A stretch of DNA of 61,388 nucleotides, taken from contig NGUZ01000013.1 in the NCBI GenBank assembly GCA_002154655.1, positions 1-61,388 on the forward strand, read 5' to 3'. Below the pieces are notes generated by a model that did not search any database, was not told where the DNA came from, and saw only the letters and a program-made list of their open reading frames with translations. This stretch comes from Corynebacterium kefirresidentii (GTDB lineage: Bacteria; Actinomycetota; Actinomycetes; Mycobacteriales; Mycobacteriaceae). A program made the translations under genes and the position numbers. This document shows, piece by piece, positions 1 to 9,654 of this stretch. Numbering within the stretch: the stretch's first letter is position 1; each line of letters begins with the position of its first letter.

Positions 1-242
1 GCTGGTACATCGCCGGCGACGGGGAGGGTCCACGGGCCGGGGGAGGAAAGATCCGCGGCGTGGACGAGGAAGCCATCCATCGCCGAGTTGGCGTGGGGCG
101 GCACGGGAAAGCGCGCGGTGGCATCGGCGGCGAGGACGCGGCCGATGAGGGAGGCATCGACGGCGGCTGACTCGGCCGGCAGGGGGGATGCCAGGGTGAG
201 GACGGCGTCGAGGTGCGCGGAGATGCTGCGGGGCGTGGACAT
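1..242 (-). CDS. moeA: Molybdopterin molybdotransferase MoeA, N-terminal part (runs off window edge)
   Basis: This is the first 80 codons of a protein cut by the window start. The ATG at 242-240 lies 10 bases after the moaA stop, so the two genes form a minus-strand molybdenum cofactor operon. The visible N-terminus contains the MoeA signature HANSAMDGF (about residues 50-58) and, at the edge, GDVPA, which is the start of the GDxxAG segment of the family. MoeA inserts molybdate into adenylated molybdopterin. The call rests on these motifs plus the moaA neighbour. Only the N-terminus can be judged. Confidence 0.88.
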   Translation of the reverse strand, partial: MSTPRSISAHLDAVLTLASPLPAESAAVDASLIGRVLAADATARFPVPPHANSAMDGFLVHAADLSSPGPWTLPVAGDVP

Positions 243-252
243 GAAAATAAGG

Positions 253-1365
253 TTAGCCGCCGATGGCAGACATCGGACGGTCCGGTTGCAGAAAGCCTTC
301 GTCATCGATGCCATGGCCAGGCTTTTTGCTCCACATTTCCCCAGCCCAGGCCTCCATGATCTCCTCATCGCTGGCCTCAGAGCGCAATAGATCCCGCAGC
401 GGGGTTTCGGAATTGCCAAAGAGGCAGTTGCGCACGGCGCCGTCGGTAGTCAGCCGCGTACGATCGCAGTCGCCGCAAAAGGGGTGGGTGACCGAGGCAA
501 TGATGCCCAGTGTGCCGCGCGTTCCATCCGGAGCGGTGGCCTCCCACAGAGCGGCGGGGGCGGAACCGCGCGGTTCGCGTGCGGGCTCTAGGGAGAAGTG
601 GGAGCGTAGGCGGCTAAGGATATCTTCGGCCGTTACCATGTCCTCGCGGCGCCATTGCTCGCGGGGCCCAAGCGGCATCTGTTCGATGAAGCGCAGCTGA
701 GCACCGTGGCGGACGGCATAGTCTGCTAGCGGGACGATGTCTTCTTCATTGACCCCGGGCATGACCACGGCGTTGATTTTGATGGGGTGGAGGCCTGCGG
801 CATCCGCAGCGGCGATGGCCTGGAGCACGTGATCAAGGCGGTCGCGGCGGGTGAGCGCGGCGTAGCGCTCGCGGTCGATGGTATCGAGCGAGACATTGAC
901 GCGGTCGAGCCCGGCCGCGGCGAGGGCATCGGCCCGCTTTTCAAGTCCGAGCCCGTTGGTAGTCAGCGCGGTGGATGGAGCGTGGCCTTGGTCGGTGCGT
1001 AGCTCCTTAGTAGCGGCAATAATCTTTTCCAGCGACTTACGCAGCAAGGGTTCGCCGCCGGTAAAACGCACTTGGCGGATGCCCAGCTTGCCGACGCCAA
1101 TTCGAATCAATCGGATGGTTTCCTCATCGCTCAAGGTCTGCTCTGTGGGCATCCACTCTAAACCTTCGGCCGGCATGCAATAGGTGCAGCGCAAGTTGCA
1201 GCGATCCGTGAGGGAGACGCGCAGGTCGCGGGCTTGGCGACCATAGCGATCCAGCAGTGCGCGCGTGCCATCAGCAGCCGGGGCGGGCAGATCCGCTGGC
1301 AACTGCGCCCGGACCACGGTGGGCAGGGGCAGGGAAACTAAGGGTCGCTGCGTGGAAGAGGTCAT
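253..1365 (-). CDS. moaA: GTP 3',8-cyclase MoaA (radical SAM)
   Basis: MoaA performs the first step of molybdenum cofactor synthesis, converting GTP to (8S)-3',8-cyclo-7,8-dihydroGTP with MoaC downstream. The radical SAM cluster motif is CNLRCTYC (CX3CX2C). The C-terminal second [4Fe-4S] site is seen in HPFCGDCDRTR followed by NCLF, and the protein ends in the family's double glycine (SAIGG). An upstream in-frame start at 1401 exists. I prefer the ATG at 1365 because a TAGACT -10 box lies 7 bases before it, which fits a leaderless transcript. The length is 370 residues, normal for actinobacterial MoaA. It is followed directly by moeA. Confidence 0.93.
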   Translation of the reverse strand: MTSSTQRPLVSLPLPTVVRAQLPADLPAPAADGTRALLDRYGRQARDLRVSLTDRCNLRCTYCMPAEGLEWMPTEQTLSDEETIRLIRIGVGKLGIRQVRFTGGEPLLRKSLEKIIAATKELRTDQGHAPSTALTTNGLGLEKRADALAAAGLDRVNVSLDTIDRERYAALTRRDRLDHVLQAIAAADAAGLHPIKINAVVMPGVNEEDIVPLADYAVRHGAQLRFIEQMPLGPREQWRREDMVTAEDILSRLRSHFSLEPAREPRGSAPAALWEATAPDGTRGTLGIIASVTHPFCGDCDRTRLTTDGAVRNCLFGNSETPLRDLLRSEASDEEIMEAWAGEMWSKKPGHGIDDEGFLQPDRPMSAIGG

Positions 1366-1431
1366 TGGTGCCAGTCTAAGAGAGGGGACGAGGTACACCA
1401 AGCTGCAACGGCTTAGAGAAGGATATTATTC

Positions 1432-3213
1432 CTAGTTTTCCCGGCTTAAATCGGTGGCTTCGGTGGCAGCGAGGCGCTGCGATTCGCCTGGACCCTTGAG
1501 CCGGATGATGTTGTACTCGCCTTCTGCCAGGTGGGTGCGCAAATCCTTCTTATCGAATTTGCCCACGGAAGTTTTATCGATGGACTTTACAAAGGTCCAG
1601 TACTCCGGCAGCATCCAACTCGGCAGTTCCTTGCGCATGCTGGCGCGCAGGCGCTCTGCGGTTTCGATGGTGGGAGAAGCACCTTCTGCCAAGACGGTAA
1701 CGGCCAGTGGGCGCTCGACCCATTGCTTATCGGGGTAGCCGATGACGGCGGCTTCCACGACGAGTTCGTCGGACATGATGAGGTTTTCCAGCTGGACGGA
1801 ATAGATCCACTCGCCGCCGGAGCGGATGACGTCTCGGGCGCGATCCTCTACGGTAAGGAAGCCGTCCTTGGTGACCGAGCCGACATCGCCAGTGCGCAGC
1901 CAGCCATCCGCGGTGAATTTGCCCTCTGCAGCCTCGACCTGCTTGCCGCGAAATTCGGAGGCGATTTCGCCCGGCTCAGCGGTAGGCGAGTGGTAGTAGG
2001 AACCGGTGACCAGGTTGCCGCGTACCTGCAGTTCGCCCGCGTTGCGGTCGGTTCGGGCCACAACTTGGCCGTCATTGACCACGCGGTATTCCAGCGAGGC
2101 GGGGATGCGGCCCTGGGAGATGCGGTAGGCCCACCGCGTATCGCCCGAAGCACCCTGTGGAGGGCGGGCGACGCTGCCGACGGTGGAGGTTTCCACCATG
2201 CCCCACACGTGAACAACGTCGACACCGTAGCGTTCCTCCCACATCTTGATAAGCGTCGGGGGAACGGGGGAGCCGCCGGCATAGATTTCCGTGAGGGTCA
2301 TACGCTCTGGCGGATGGTGCATGTAGTGGACAAAGAGCTGGATCCAGATGGTGGGAACGCCGTGGGCCACGCGCGGAGAAGTAGCGGCGATAGCCTTGGC
2401 AAGGGTGGGGGCGGATACGTCGGCGTCGGGAAGCACGAGCGGGGTGCCCGTCATGAAGCAGGTAAAGGGAACGCCCCAGCTCAGCACGTGGCAGATGGGA
2501 ATGCAGCACAGGAAGGTCTCACCGTGGGTGATGCACAGCGAGTCCGAGGAGCGCAGCTGCATGGCCTCCAGATACAGCGAACGGTGCGAATACAGCACCC
2601 CCTTGGGGGCACCCGTGGTGCCCGTGGAATAACAGAGCGCCGCGGCCGTGCGCTCATCGAGCTCCGGCCAGTCATAGACGGTGGAGCGGCCATCAATTAA
2701 AGCTTCATAGGAATACACTTCAATCCCACGGGGGAAGAGATGGGCAAACTGCTGCGCAGGCTGTGCGCCGGTAAGGATGACGCTTTTCACGGAGTCGGTA
2801 CCCACAAGCACCTTGCCTAATTGCTGCGCCAGCCGGGGATCGCACACGATGGCAGATATTTCCGCGTGATTAATAATATGGCGAATCTGGTCATTCATCA
2901 GCTGCTTATTGAGCGGCGCAAAAATCGCACCCTTGCAAGCAGTGCCAAACATGACCTCGAGGTGTTCGGCGCAATTCCACATAAAACTGCCCACCCGCTC
3001 ATCGCCGGTAATGCCCAAATCATCATGAATAGCGTGGGCGAAGGCGGCTGCGCGAGCGGCGATATCGCGGAAGGTAACTTCTTCGGCCGGATCAAACTCA
3101 GAGCCGGTGCCCTCACCGTGCCAGGTTGTCACCGTGGTGCTGCCGTGCACCGAGGCGCCGTATTCCAAAATGCGGGTCAGGGAGAGGGGGATATCCATCA
3201 TTGTGGAAAGCAT
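1432..3213 (-). CDS. Acyl-CoA synthetase, AMP-binding family (FadD-like)
   Basis: This 593-residue adenylate-forming enzyme should activate a fatty acid with ATP and ligate it to CoA. The P-loop-like motif YSTGTTGAPKGVLYSHR is near residue 195. WGMVETS is the A5-type motif, GWLRTGDVG the A7/A8 segment, and the catalytic lysine is in SVGKFDKK close to the C-terminus. Overall it resembles medium/long-chain fatty acyl-CoA synthetases of the AlkK/FadD type rather than acetyl-CoA synthetase, but the substrate cannot be read from the sequence. The start is uncertain among ATGs at 3213, 3201 and 3198. A TACAGT box 6 bases before 3213 supports a leaderless start there. It reads toward moaA but is separated from it by 66 bases. 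Confidence 0.85.
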   Translation of the reverse strand: MLSTMMDIPLSLTRILEYGASVHGSTTVTTWHGEGTGSEFDPAEEVTFRDIAARAAAFAHAIHDDLGITGDERVGSFMWNCAEHLEVMFGTACKGAIFAPLNKQLMNDQIRHIINHAEISAIVCDPRLAQQLGKVLVGTDSVKSVILTGAQPAQQFAHLFPRGIEVYSYEALIDGRSTVYDWPELDERTAAALCYSTGTTGAPKGVLYSHRSLYLEAMQLRSSDSLCITHGETFLCCIPICHVLSWGVPFTCFMTGTPLVLPDADVSAPTLAKAIAATSPRVAHGVPTIWIQLFVHYMHHPPERMTLTEIYAGGSPVPPTLIKMWEERYGVDVVHVWGMVETSTVGSVARPPQGASGDTRWAYRISQGRIPASLEYRVVNDGQVVARTDRNAGELQVRGNLVTGSYYHSPTAEPGEIASEFRGKQVEAAEGKFTADGWLRTGDVGSVTKDGFLTVEDRARDVIRSGGEWIYSVQLENLIMSDELVVEAAVIGYPDKQWVERPLAVTVLAEGASPTIETAERLRASMRKELPSWMLPEYWTFVKSIDKTSVGKFDKKDLRTHLAEGEYNIIRLKGPGESQRLAATEATDLSREN

Positions 3214-3564
3214 GCCTCTACTGTAGCGGTGTCATGGTGCGGGCGTTGCGGTCTATGCGTTATACTTGTTCGCGACTGGTAGGAAACCGGAATTTTTAGC
3301 TCCCCTTTCCTATGGATTCGGGCCCAGAGAAGTTTTGCCCGCAGTCGTTTCTTGATTTCTTCCGGTTCGTGCACCCGCTGTGCGAATTCTCCTTGAGAAC
3401 ATGGAAGAGGCCTCATACTTATTGCCCGGCAGGACGCGCATGCGCCTTGGCACGAGGGCGAGAAGTCCTAGAAAAATACACATTGGCTTCCAGTGCAACG
3501 CCGCGAGCACAGGCTACGGCGGCTCCCGCATCATCGGACCTGGTCAAGCAACGAAAGGATATCC
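3214..3564 (+). other. Long gene-free leader of rho
   Basis: This 351-base stretch lies between the divergent acyl-CoA synthetase and rho. A TATACT -10 box at 3261-3266 would give a rho transcript with about 290 untranslated bases. It holds an inverted repeat TAGGAAA/TTTCCTA (3280-3286 and 3306-3312). No convincing gene is present. An open frame starting at 3312 runs past the rho start in another frame and has no ribosome site. Long rho leaders are commonly used for autoregulation by Rho in other bacteria; here that is inference. Confidence 0.6.
3261..3266 (+). promoter_or_regulatory. Probable rho -10 box
   Basis: TATACT matches the corynebacterial SigA -10 consensus TANNNT. No good -35 is seen at the usual spacing, which is normal in this genus. 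It is placed 299 bases before the rho GTG. Confidence 0.45.
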
Positions 3565-5412
3565 GTGAGCGAAACGGACAACACCGCAGCACAGGATCTT
3601 GCATCCCTGAAGCTGCCGGAATTGCGCAAAATGGCCGCAGAGCGCGGCCTACGTGGTGTCTCTGCCCTGCGCAAGGGGGATCTCATCACCGCCATCAAGA
3701 CTGGTAAAGTTCCGCCAAAGGCCAAGGCCAAGGTGGAAAGAGCCGCTCGGGTAGAAAAGGCGGAAAAGGCAGAGAAATCTGATAAACCAGAAAAGCCACG
3801 CGCGCAGGCGCAGGACGATGCGCCGCAGAAGGCGGAAAAGCAGGAAGAATCCGGCGAGAAGCAGGATAACCGCCAGCAGGGCTCTGGCGAGGAACAGCGC
3901 TATGAGTCGCGTTCCCAGGCTCGCCGCGCTCGCCGCAATCGCGCCCGCCGGCAAGAGCGCCAAGAGCGGCAGGAGCGTCAAGAGCGCGAGGAACGCAGCC
4001 ACAACGAGGAGCAGGGTGGCAATAAAGACAACCGCGAGAATAACTCCCAGGATGGCTCCGATAATCAGGGCGATAAGAATGACCGCGGCGATAATAAGCA
4101 GCGCGGCAATCGCCACGATGACAACAATAATCACGAGCGCGGCAACCGTCGTGGGCGCCGCAATCGCCGCAACCGCCGTGGCCGCGGAAACAATAATGAC
4201 AATAACGGCGGCAACGATTTGCAGGTCCGCGAGGGCGATGAGCTGCAGGCCGTCGGTGGCATTTTGGACGTGGTAGACAATAACGTCGCCTTCCTGCGCA
4301 CCACCGGTTACCGCGCCGCGGCTTCCGACGTCTTTGTCAACAACGGCATTGTCCGCCGCCTGGGCCTGCGCTCCGGTGATGCCATCACCGGTCAGGTTAA
4401 GGTCTCCGGCCCGACGCATACGCACGGCAATGGCCGCAACCGCCGCAAGTACAACCAGCTGGTACAGGTCGATACCGTCAACGGCATCGATCCGGAAGGC
4501 GCAAAGCAGCGCCCGCACTTTAATAAGCTGACCCCGCTGTATCCGAATAAGCGCCTGCGTTTGGAAACGGACCCGAAGATCCTCACCACTCGCGTGATCG
4601 ACCTCATTATGCCCATTGGTAAGGGTCAGCGCGCGCTTATCGTCTCCCCGCCAAAGGCCGGTAAGACGACGATTTTGCAGAATATCGCCAATGCGATTTC
4701 TACCAATAACCCGGAGTGCTACCTCATGGTCGTCCTCGTAGACGAACGCCCTGAGGAAGTTACGGATATGCAGCGTTCCGTTAACGGTGAGGTTATTGCT
4801 TCCACCTTTGATCGCCCGCCATCAGAGCACACCTCCGTAGCCGAGCTGGCTATCGAGCGTGCCAAGCGTCTGGTGGAGCAGGGCAAGGACGTCGTTGTTT
4901 TGCTCGACTCCATTACCCGCCTGGGCCGCGCCTACAATAATTCCTCCCCGGCTTCCGGCCGCATCCTCTCCGGTGGTGTGGACTCCAACGCGCTCTACCC
5001 GCCAAAGCGTTTCTTGGGTGCTGCCCGCAATATCGAAGAGGGCGGTTCGCTGACGATCATCGCCACCGCCATGGTGGAGACCGGTTCTACCGGCGATACC
5101 GTCATCTTCGAGGAATTTAAGGGCACCGGCAATGCCGAGCTGAAGCTGGACCGTGGCATTTCCGAGCGTCGCGTCTTCCCGGCCGTGGACGTCAACCCGT
5201 CCGGCACCCGCAAGGACGAACTGCTGCTCGTACCAGAGGAGGCGCGCATCATGACCAAGCTGCGTCGCATCCTTTCTGCCCTGGATTCCCACCAGGCCAT
5301 TGACCTGCTCATTAAGCAGCTAAAGAAGACCCGCTCCAATGGCGAGTTCTTGATGCAGGTGGCCTCCTCGGCCCCGATGGCTGCGGATAAGGATGAAGAA
5401 GATTATGTCTAA
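3565..5412 (+). CDS. rho: Transcription termination factor Rho
   Basis: Rho is the hexameric RNA-dependent ATPase that ends untranslated transcripts. I chose the GTG at 3565, behind GAAAGGA at 3552-3558, giving 615 residues. An N-terminal SAP-like segment ([18 protein letters not shown]) is followed by a highly charged low-complexity insert at about residues 45-215, rich in Arg, Glu, Asp and Asn. Then come the cold-shock-type RNA-binding fold (about 220-318) and the RecA-like motor with Walker A PPKAGKTT (about 363) and Walker [12 protein letters not shown]. coli Rho has 419 residues, so the insert accounts for the extra length. Inserts of this kind are known in actinobacterial Rho. It overlaps prfA by 8 bases. 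Confidence 0.96.
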   Translation: MSETDNTAAQDLASLKLPELRKMAAERGLRGVSALRKGDLITAIKTGKVPPKAKAKVERAARVEKAEKAEKSDKPEKPRAQAQDDAPQKAEKQEESGEKQDNRQQGSGEEQRYESRSQARRARRNRARRQERQERQERQEREERSHNEEQGGNKDNRENNSQDGSDNQGDKNDRGDNKQRGNRHDDNNNHERGNRRGRRNRRNRRGRGNNNDNNGGNDLQVREGDELQAVGGILDVVDNNVAFLRTTGYRAAASDVFVNNGIVRRLGLRSGDAITGQVKVSGPTHTHGNGRNRRKYNQLVQVDTVNGIDPEGAKQRPHFNKLTPLYPNKRLRLETDPKILTTRVIDLIMPIGKGQRALIVSPPKAGKTTILQNIANAISTNNPECYLMVVLVDERPEEVTDMQRSVNGEVIASTFDRPPSEHTSVAELAIERAKRLVEQGKDVVVLLDSITRLGRAYNNSSPASGRILSGGVDSNALYPPKRFLGAARNIEEGGSLTIIATAMVETGSTGDTVIFEEFKGTGNAELKLDRGISERRVFPAVDVNPSGTRKDELLLVPEEARIMTKLRRILSALDSHQAIDLLIKQLKKTRSNGEFLMQVASSAPMAADKDEEDYV

Positions 5413-6481
5413 TCAGGTTTCCCTCGTTGATGACATTGTGTCCGAATACCAGGGCATTGAGATGCAGATGGGCGATCCGGAGGTGGCCGGCGACCAGAAG
5501 CAATTCCGCAAGCTCTCCAAGCGCTATGCGGAACTGCGCCCCATCATCATGGTTAATAATGAGCTAACCCAGGCCCGCGAGGATCTCGCGGACGCCAAGG
5601 AGATGGCCTACGAGGACCATGACTTCCAAGAAGAAGCGGACCGCCTCGAAAAATCCGTGGAGAGCTTGGAAGAAAAGCTCGCTGATCTGCTCGCACCGCG
5701 CGATGAGCAGGACTCCGAGGACATCATTATGGAGATCAAGGCCGGCGCGGGAGGCGAGGAGGCGGCCCTCTTCGCCGGTGATTTGGCCCGGATGTACGAG
5801 CGCTACGCGGATAAGACCGGCTTTAACTGGGAGGTCCTGGGCCTCAATGAGTCGGATTTGGGAGGCGTGAAGGATATGACCATTTCCTTCCGCTCCAAGT
5901 CTCCCTCGCGCGATGGCGCCTGGTCCGTCTTCAAGTTCGAGGGCGGCGTGCACCGTGTGCAACGTGTCCCGGTCACCGAGTCCCAGGGCCGTATTCAGAC
6001 CTCTGCCGCGGGTGTGCTGGTGTACCCAGAGCCAGAAGAGGTGGAGTCCGTCAATATTGATGACAAGGATATTCGCGTCGACGTCTACCGTTCTTCTGGT
6101 AAGGGCGGCCAGGGCGTGAATACCACCGACTCCGCGGTGCGCATTACCCACCTGCCAACTGGGCTTATCGTTACCTGTCAGAAGGAACGTTCCCAGATTC
6201 AGAACAAGGCGCGTGCACTGCAGGTCTTGCAGGCCCGCTTGGACCAGATGGAGCGTGAAGCTCGCGAGGCTGAGGCCGGCGAGCAGCGCGCCTCCCAGGT
6301 ACGCACCATGGACCGTTCCGAGCGCATCCGCACCTATAACTGGCCGGAGAACCGCATCACGGATCACCGCATTGGCTACAAGGCCAATAACCTGGACTCT
6401 GTTTTGAACGGCGATATGCATGACCTTATTAAGGCTTTGCAGGACCAGGAGCGCGCCGAGCGTCTCGAGGCCGAGGGCTAA
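5405..6481 (+). CDS. prfA: Peptide chain release factor 1
   Basis: RF1 reads UAA and UAG at the ribosomal A site and releases the peptide. The codon-recognition motif PVT is in [14 protein letters not shown], and the catalytic GGQ is in [17 protein letters not shown]. The start ATG at 5405 lies inside the rho stop region (ATGTCTAA), so translation is probably coupled to rho. The purine run before it serves as ribosome site. An upstream ATG at 5393 is possible but the family begins near [12 protein letters not shown]. The length of 358 is typical. The downstream prmC encodes the enzyme that methylates the GGQ glutamine. Confidence 0.96.
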   Translation: MSNQVSLVDDIVSEYQGIEMQMGDPEVAGDQKQFRKLSKRYAELRPIIMVNNELTQAREDLADAKEMAYEDHDFQEEADRLEKSVESLEEKLADLLAPRDEQDSEDIIMEIKAGAGGEEAALFAGDLARMYERYADKTGFNWEVLGLNESDLGGVKDMTISFRSKSPSRDGAWSVFKFEGGVHRVQRVPVTESQGRIQTSAAGVLVYPEPEEVESVNIDDKDIRVDVYRSSGKGGQGVNTTDSAVRITHLPTGLIVTCQKERSQIQNKARALQVLQARLDQMEREAREAEAGEQRASQVRTMDRSERIRTYNWPENRITDHRIGYKANNLDSVLNGDMHDLIKALQDQERAERLEAEG

Positions 6482-6487
6482 ACGGGC

Positions 6488-7324
6488 GTGGATAACACGT
6501 ATGGACAGGCGCTGCGCCATGGGGTGCAGCGCCTTCGTGCTGCCGGGGTACCAAGCCCCGAATGGGATGCGCGCATCATTGCCGCGCACCTTATTCATTG
6601 CGGCCACATGGATATCCCGCTGGACCAAGCTCCTATGCCCGGTTTCGATATGGCCTATGATGCGCTGCTACGTCGCCGTGAGTCCCGCGAGCCCCTACAG
6701 TACGTGCTAGGCAGCGCTTGGTTCGGTCCGCTGGAGCTCAAAGTGGGCCCTGGCGTATTTATCCCGCGGCCGGAAACCGAGGTGATGGCGGACTGGGCGG
6801 TGCGCAATGCGGACGGCCCGCGGCTGGTGGACTTGTGCACTGGCACAGGGGCGTTGGCACTATATCTGCACCACTACTTACCTGAGGCGCAGGTGCGGGC
6901 AGTTGAGCTTGCCGACGCCGCCTTGGCCTACACCACTGCCAATACCCGCGGCAGCGGGGTGAAGGTCATTCAGGCCGATGCTACGGATGCCACTACCTTG
7001 GCGGAGTGGAACGGGACCGTGGACCTTATCGTGACCAACCCGCCGTATGTACCGGAGACGCCGGACCTCGATCCGGAGGTCTACCATGATCCACACGACG
7101 CGGTCTTTGCTGGTGCGGATGGGATGGGCGTCATCACCGGCCTCATCCCGACGTTCGCCCGCCTTTTGCGCCCGGGCGGCAAGGTGGCCATCGAGCACGA
7201 TGACTCCACGAGCGAAGCCGTACAAGCCGCAATGGCCCGCCACGGCGGCTTTGAAAGAATTTCGGCGCTGCAGGACATGACGGGAACGCCCCGCTTTGTC
7301 ACTGCGGTGCGCGCGGTAGACTAA
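6488..7324 (+). CDS. prmC: Release factor glutamine methyltransferase PrmC (HemK)
   Basis: PrmC methylates the GGQ glutamine of RF1 and RF2 using S-adenosylmethionine. The SAM-binding motif DLCTGTGALAL and the substrate motif NPPYVPE (near residue 184) are both visible. The GTG start at 6488 follows the prfA stop by 6 bases with GAGGG upstream. Its length (278) and its place after prfA are standard. Confidence 0.95.
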   Translation: MDNTYGQALRHGVQRLRAAGVPSPEWDARIIAAHLIHCGHMDIPLDQAPMPGFDMAYDALLRRRESREPLQYVLGSAWFGPLELKVGPGVFIPRPETEVMADWAVRNADGPRLVDLCTGTGALALYLHHYLPEAQVRAVELADAALAYTTANTRGSGVKVIQADATDATTLAEWNGTVDLIVTNPPYVPETPDLDPEVYHDPHDAVFAGADGMGVITGLIPTFARLLRPGGKVAIEHDDSTSEAVQAAMARHGGFERISALQDMTGTPRFVTAVRAVD

Positions 7325-7355
7325 GACACCACCGAGGGCAAGAAGAGGAAAGACT

Positions 7356-8024
7356 ATGCAAGGAAAGATTTTTAACTGTGCCGATGAGGCCGAGCGCGAA
7401 GAGGGCCTGAACATTGCGGTCAAGGCTGCACAATCCGGTCGCCTTGTGGTCATGCCCACCGATACGCTGTATGGCCTTGGCTGCGATGCCTTTGATAATG
7501 ATGCCGTAGCCAATCTCTTGGCTACCAAGCAGCGCGGTCCGGATATGCCGGTACCGGTTTTGGTTGGTTCCTGGGATACCGTTCGCGGTCTCGTGGCTTC
7601 CTATACCGATACTGCGCGTGATTTGGTTGAGGCCTTTTGGCCGGGTGGCCTGTCTATCGTTGTTCCTCAGGCGCCATCCTTGCCGTGGAACCTCGGTGAT
7701 ACCCGCGGCACGGTAATGCTGCGCATGCCGCTGCATCCCATTGCGATTGAGCTTTTGCGCGAGGTTGGTCCGATGGCTGTGTCTTCCGCCAATATTTCTG
7801 GCCACCAGCCACCAACCACCGCGCTTATGGCTAAGCAACAGCTGGGTAAAGCCGTGACGGTTTACTTAGATGGGGGAGAGACGGCCGTCGGTAAGCCTTC
7901 CACCATCATTGATCTCTCCGGTGAGCGCCCGTATCTGCTCCGTGAAGGCGCGCTCTCGGCCGAGGAAATCGGCAAGGTCATCGGCCTCGATGCCCAAACC
8001 CTGCGCACCCGCCCCCAAGCCTAA
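7356..8024 (+). CDS. tsaC: Threonylcarbamoyl-AMP synthase (TsaC/Sua5/YrdC family)
   Basis: The enzyme makes threonylcarbamoyl-adenylate from threonine, bicarbonate and ATP for the t6A37 modification of ANN-decoding tRNAs. The YrdC fold is recognised by PTDTLYGLGCDA, by KQRGPDMPVPVLV, by PGGLSIVVP and by SSANISG. The ATG at 7356 has GAGGAAAG upstream. The length of 222 fits the short TsaC form without the Sua5 C-terminal domain. It belongs to the prfA-prmC-tsaC-wecA cluster conserved across Gram-positive bacteria. Confidence 0.94.
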   Translation: MQGKIFNCADEAEREEGLNIAVKAAQSGRLVVMPTDTLYGLGCDAFDNDAVANLLATKQRGPDMPVPVLVGSWDTVRGLVASYTDTARDLVEAFWPGGLSIVVPQAPSLPWNLGDTRGTVMLRMPLHPIAIELLREVGPMAVSSANISGHQPPTTALMAKQQLGKAVTVYLDGGETAVGKPSTIIDLSGERPYLLREGALSAEEIGKVIGLDAQTLRTRPQA

Positions 8025-8036
8025 GGAGGTATTCGC

Positions 8037-9212
8037 GTGAGCGGCAGTGGTGTCCCGCTGCGCGAGTTGGCCCTTGTCATCCTCGTCGCAGCAGCATTTA
8101 CGTATCTGACCACCGGTGTGGTGCGCTCCTTTTTAGTGCGCACCGGCCGGGTGGCGGAAATTCGCCTGCGCGACGCTCACACGCAGCCCACACCCCGTAT
8201 GGGCGGCGTGGCCATGTTTACCGGCTTTGCGGCGGCAATATTCCTCGCAGCCCAGCTTCCAGCCTTGACTCGCGGCTTTATGCCCGTCACTCCGGAAATG
8301 AATGCGGTGCTATGGGCGGCCTTGGCGCTGGTGCTCGTTGGCGTGGTCGATGACCTAGTAGAACTCAGTGCCGTCGTGAAGCTTTTTGGCCAGCTTTTCG
8401 CTGCCACGCTCATGAGTGGGTTGGGCCTTACCTGGACACTACTTTTTATTCCGTTTGGCGGCGGCACCACCGTTGTGCTGGACCAACTGCAAAGCACCCT
8501 GCTCACCGCATTCTTTACCGTCTTGCTTATCAATGCCATCAACTTTGTAGACGGGCTTGATGGCCTGGCAGCAGGCCTTGGAATGATTGCAGGAGGGGCA
8601 ATTTTAGTCTTTTCCTTGACCGTCCTCCATGACCAGGGCGGTGCTGTATCGGCCTATCCGCCAGCCATTATTAGTGCCGCACTGGTGGGAATGTGCGCCG
8701 GCTTCTTACCCCATAACTTCGAACCATCCCGCATTTTTATGGGCGACTCCGGCTCCATGCTTATCGGCCTCTTGCTCGCTGCGGCCTCAACTTCTGCGTC
8801 CGGCAAGATCAACATGTCTCTGTATGGCACGGTGGATATTGTCGCGTTAATGTCACCCATCATCGTGGTCGCCGCAGCGGTATTTATTCCAGTCCTCGAC
8901 CTTGTCTGGGCTGTTATTCGCCGCCTATCGCACGGCCGTTCACCGTTTTCTGCGGACAAGGCGCACATTCATCACCGCCTCCTCAAGCTTGGGCATACTC
9001 ATAGGCGTACCGTGCTAGTGCTCTACTTGTGGGTTTCCGCAGTGGCATTTGGTGCGGTGTCCTTTTCCATCGTTCCCGCGCCGGTGGCCATTGGCGTGAC
9101 TATTGTGGCCCTGCTTCTCGCGTTTGCAGCTACTCTCGTGCCCTTGCGGCAAGGAAAGATTGGTCCTGCTGCCCGAGAGACCGTCGTGGTGGCGGAAACT
9201 GAACCTTCGTGA
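8037..9212 (+). CDS. wecA: Polyprenyl-phosphate GlcNAc-1-phosphate transferase, WecA/MraY family
   Basis: This is an integral membrane enzyme with about ten hydrophobic segments over 391 residues. In mycobacteria and corynebacteria the WecA homologue transfers GlcNAc-1-phosphate to decaprenyl phosphate, the first step of the linker joining arabinogalactan to peptidoglycan. Family motifs seen are VDDLVELS, NAINFVDGLDGLAAG, FMGDSGSMLIG and the histidine-rich cytoplasmic loop KAHIHHRLLKLGHTHR. The GTG at 8037 has a strong AAGGAGGT site. Its position between tsaC and the atp genes is conserved in actinobacteria. Confidence 0.92.
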   Translation: MSGSGVPLRELALVILVAAAFTYLTTGVVRSFLVRTGRVAEIRLRDAHTQPTPRMGGVAMFTGFAAAIFLAAQLPALTRGFMPVTPEMNAVLWAALALVLVGVVDDLVELSAVVKLFGQLFAATLMSGLGLTWTLLFIPFGGGTTVVLDQLQSTLLTAFFTVLLINAINFVDGLDGLAAGLGMIAGGAILVFSLTVLHDQGGAVSAYPPAIISAALVGMCAGFLPHNFEPSRIFMGDSGSMLIGLLLAAASTSASGKINMSLYGTVDIVALMSPIIVVAAAVFIPVLDLVWAVIRRLSHGRSPFSADKAHIHHRLLKLGHTHRRTVLVLYLWVSAVAFGAVSFSIVPAPVAIGVTIVALLLAFAATLVPLRQGKIGPAARETVVVAETEPS

Positions 9213-9228
9213 GGTAGGCTCGGTCTCC

Positions 9229-9654
9229 GTGAATGATCCTAAAGTAAACTCTGATTTTGATGATCCGCGTCTGCCCCTCAAGCGCGCCGTGCAGCTAGGT
9301 GTCAAAGCGTTGCTTGTCATTATGTTGGTATCACTTGCCATTTGGGGGGGATTGAAAGGCCTTCCCGGAATTTGGGGCGTCTTAATTGGTGCAGCTCTAG
9401 GCGGAGGATTCGTATTGTGCACGGCTCTTTCAGTCCTATTTACAGCCAAGTCAACCCCCTCGACAACAATTGCAGTGGTGCTCGGTGGGTGGCTGCTTAA
9501 GCTAGTTTTGCTCTTGGGGGTTTTGGCAGTAATTAGGGAAATGGATTTCTATGACACGTGGGCCTTGTTTCTTAGCGTAGTTGCAGCTCTTGTTGTAACC
9601 CTCGGAACTGAAGTCTGGGGGATAGTTACTTCTAAAGTGACGTACGTGGCTTAA
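9229..9654 (+). CDS. AtpI-like small membrane protein upstream of the atp operon
   Basis: This 141-residue protein has about four hydrophobic helices. It sits in the position of atpI (ATP synthase protein I), which in other bacteria helps assemble the c-ring or supply ions. The GTG at 9229 is preceded by GAGGTAGG about 12 bases away. No sequence motif proves the function. The call rests on size, topology and place. It lies 16 bases after the wecA-like gene and more than 400 bases before atpB, so it is probably co-transcribed with wecA. The coding sequence is richer in A and T than its neighbours. Confidence 0.7.
   Translation: MNDPKVNSDFDDPRLPLKRAVQLGVKALLVIMLVSLAIWGGLKGLPGIWGVLIGAALGGGFVLCTALSVLFTAKSTPSTTIAVVLGGWLLKLVLLLGVLAVIREMDFYDTWALFLSVVAALVVTLGTEVWGIVTSKVTYVA

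Noticed and set aside
1531..2700. 389-codon frame opposite the acyl-CoA synthetase
   Set aside because: The minus-strand frame carries all AMP-binding motifs, so the plus-strand frame is a shadow.
3312..3707. 131-codon frame overlapping the start of rho in another frame
   Set aside because: No ribosome site, and its protein has no family likeness; most of it mirrors the GC-rich leader and rho codons.
3950..4200. Repetitive DNA in rho (CAAGAGCG- and AATAA-like runs) as a repeat array
   Set aside because: It is in frame within Rho and explained by the low-complexity protein segment; no spacer structure as in CRISPR.
3649..4518. Long hydrophobic frame opposite rho
   Set aside because: It is the reverse complement of the Arg/Asp/Glu/Asn-rich codons of the Rho insert; the hydrophobic look is an artefact of that.
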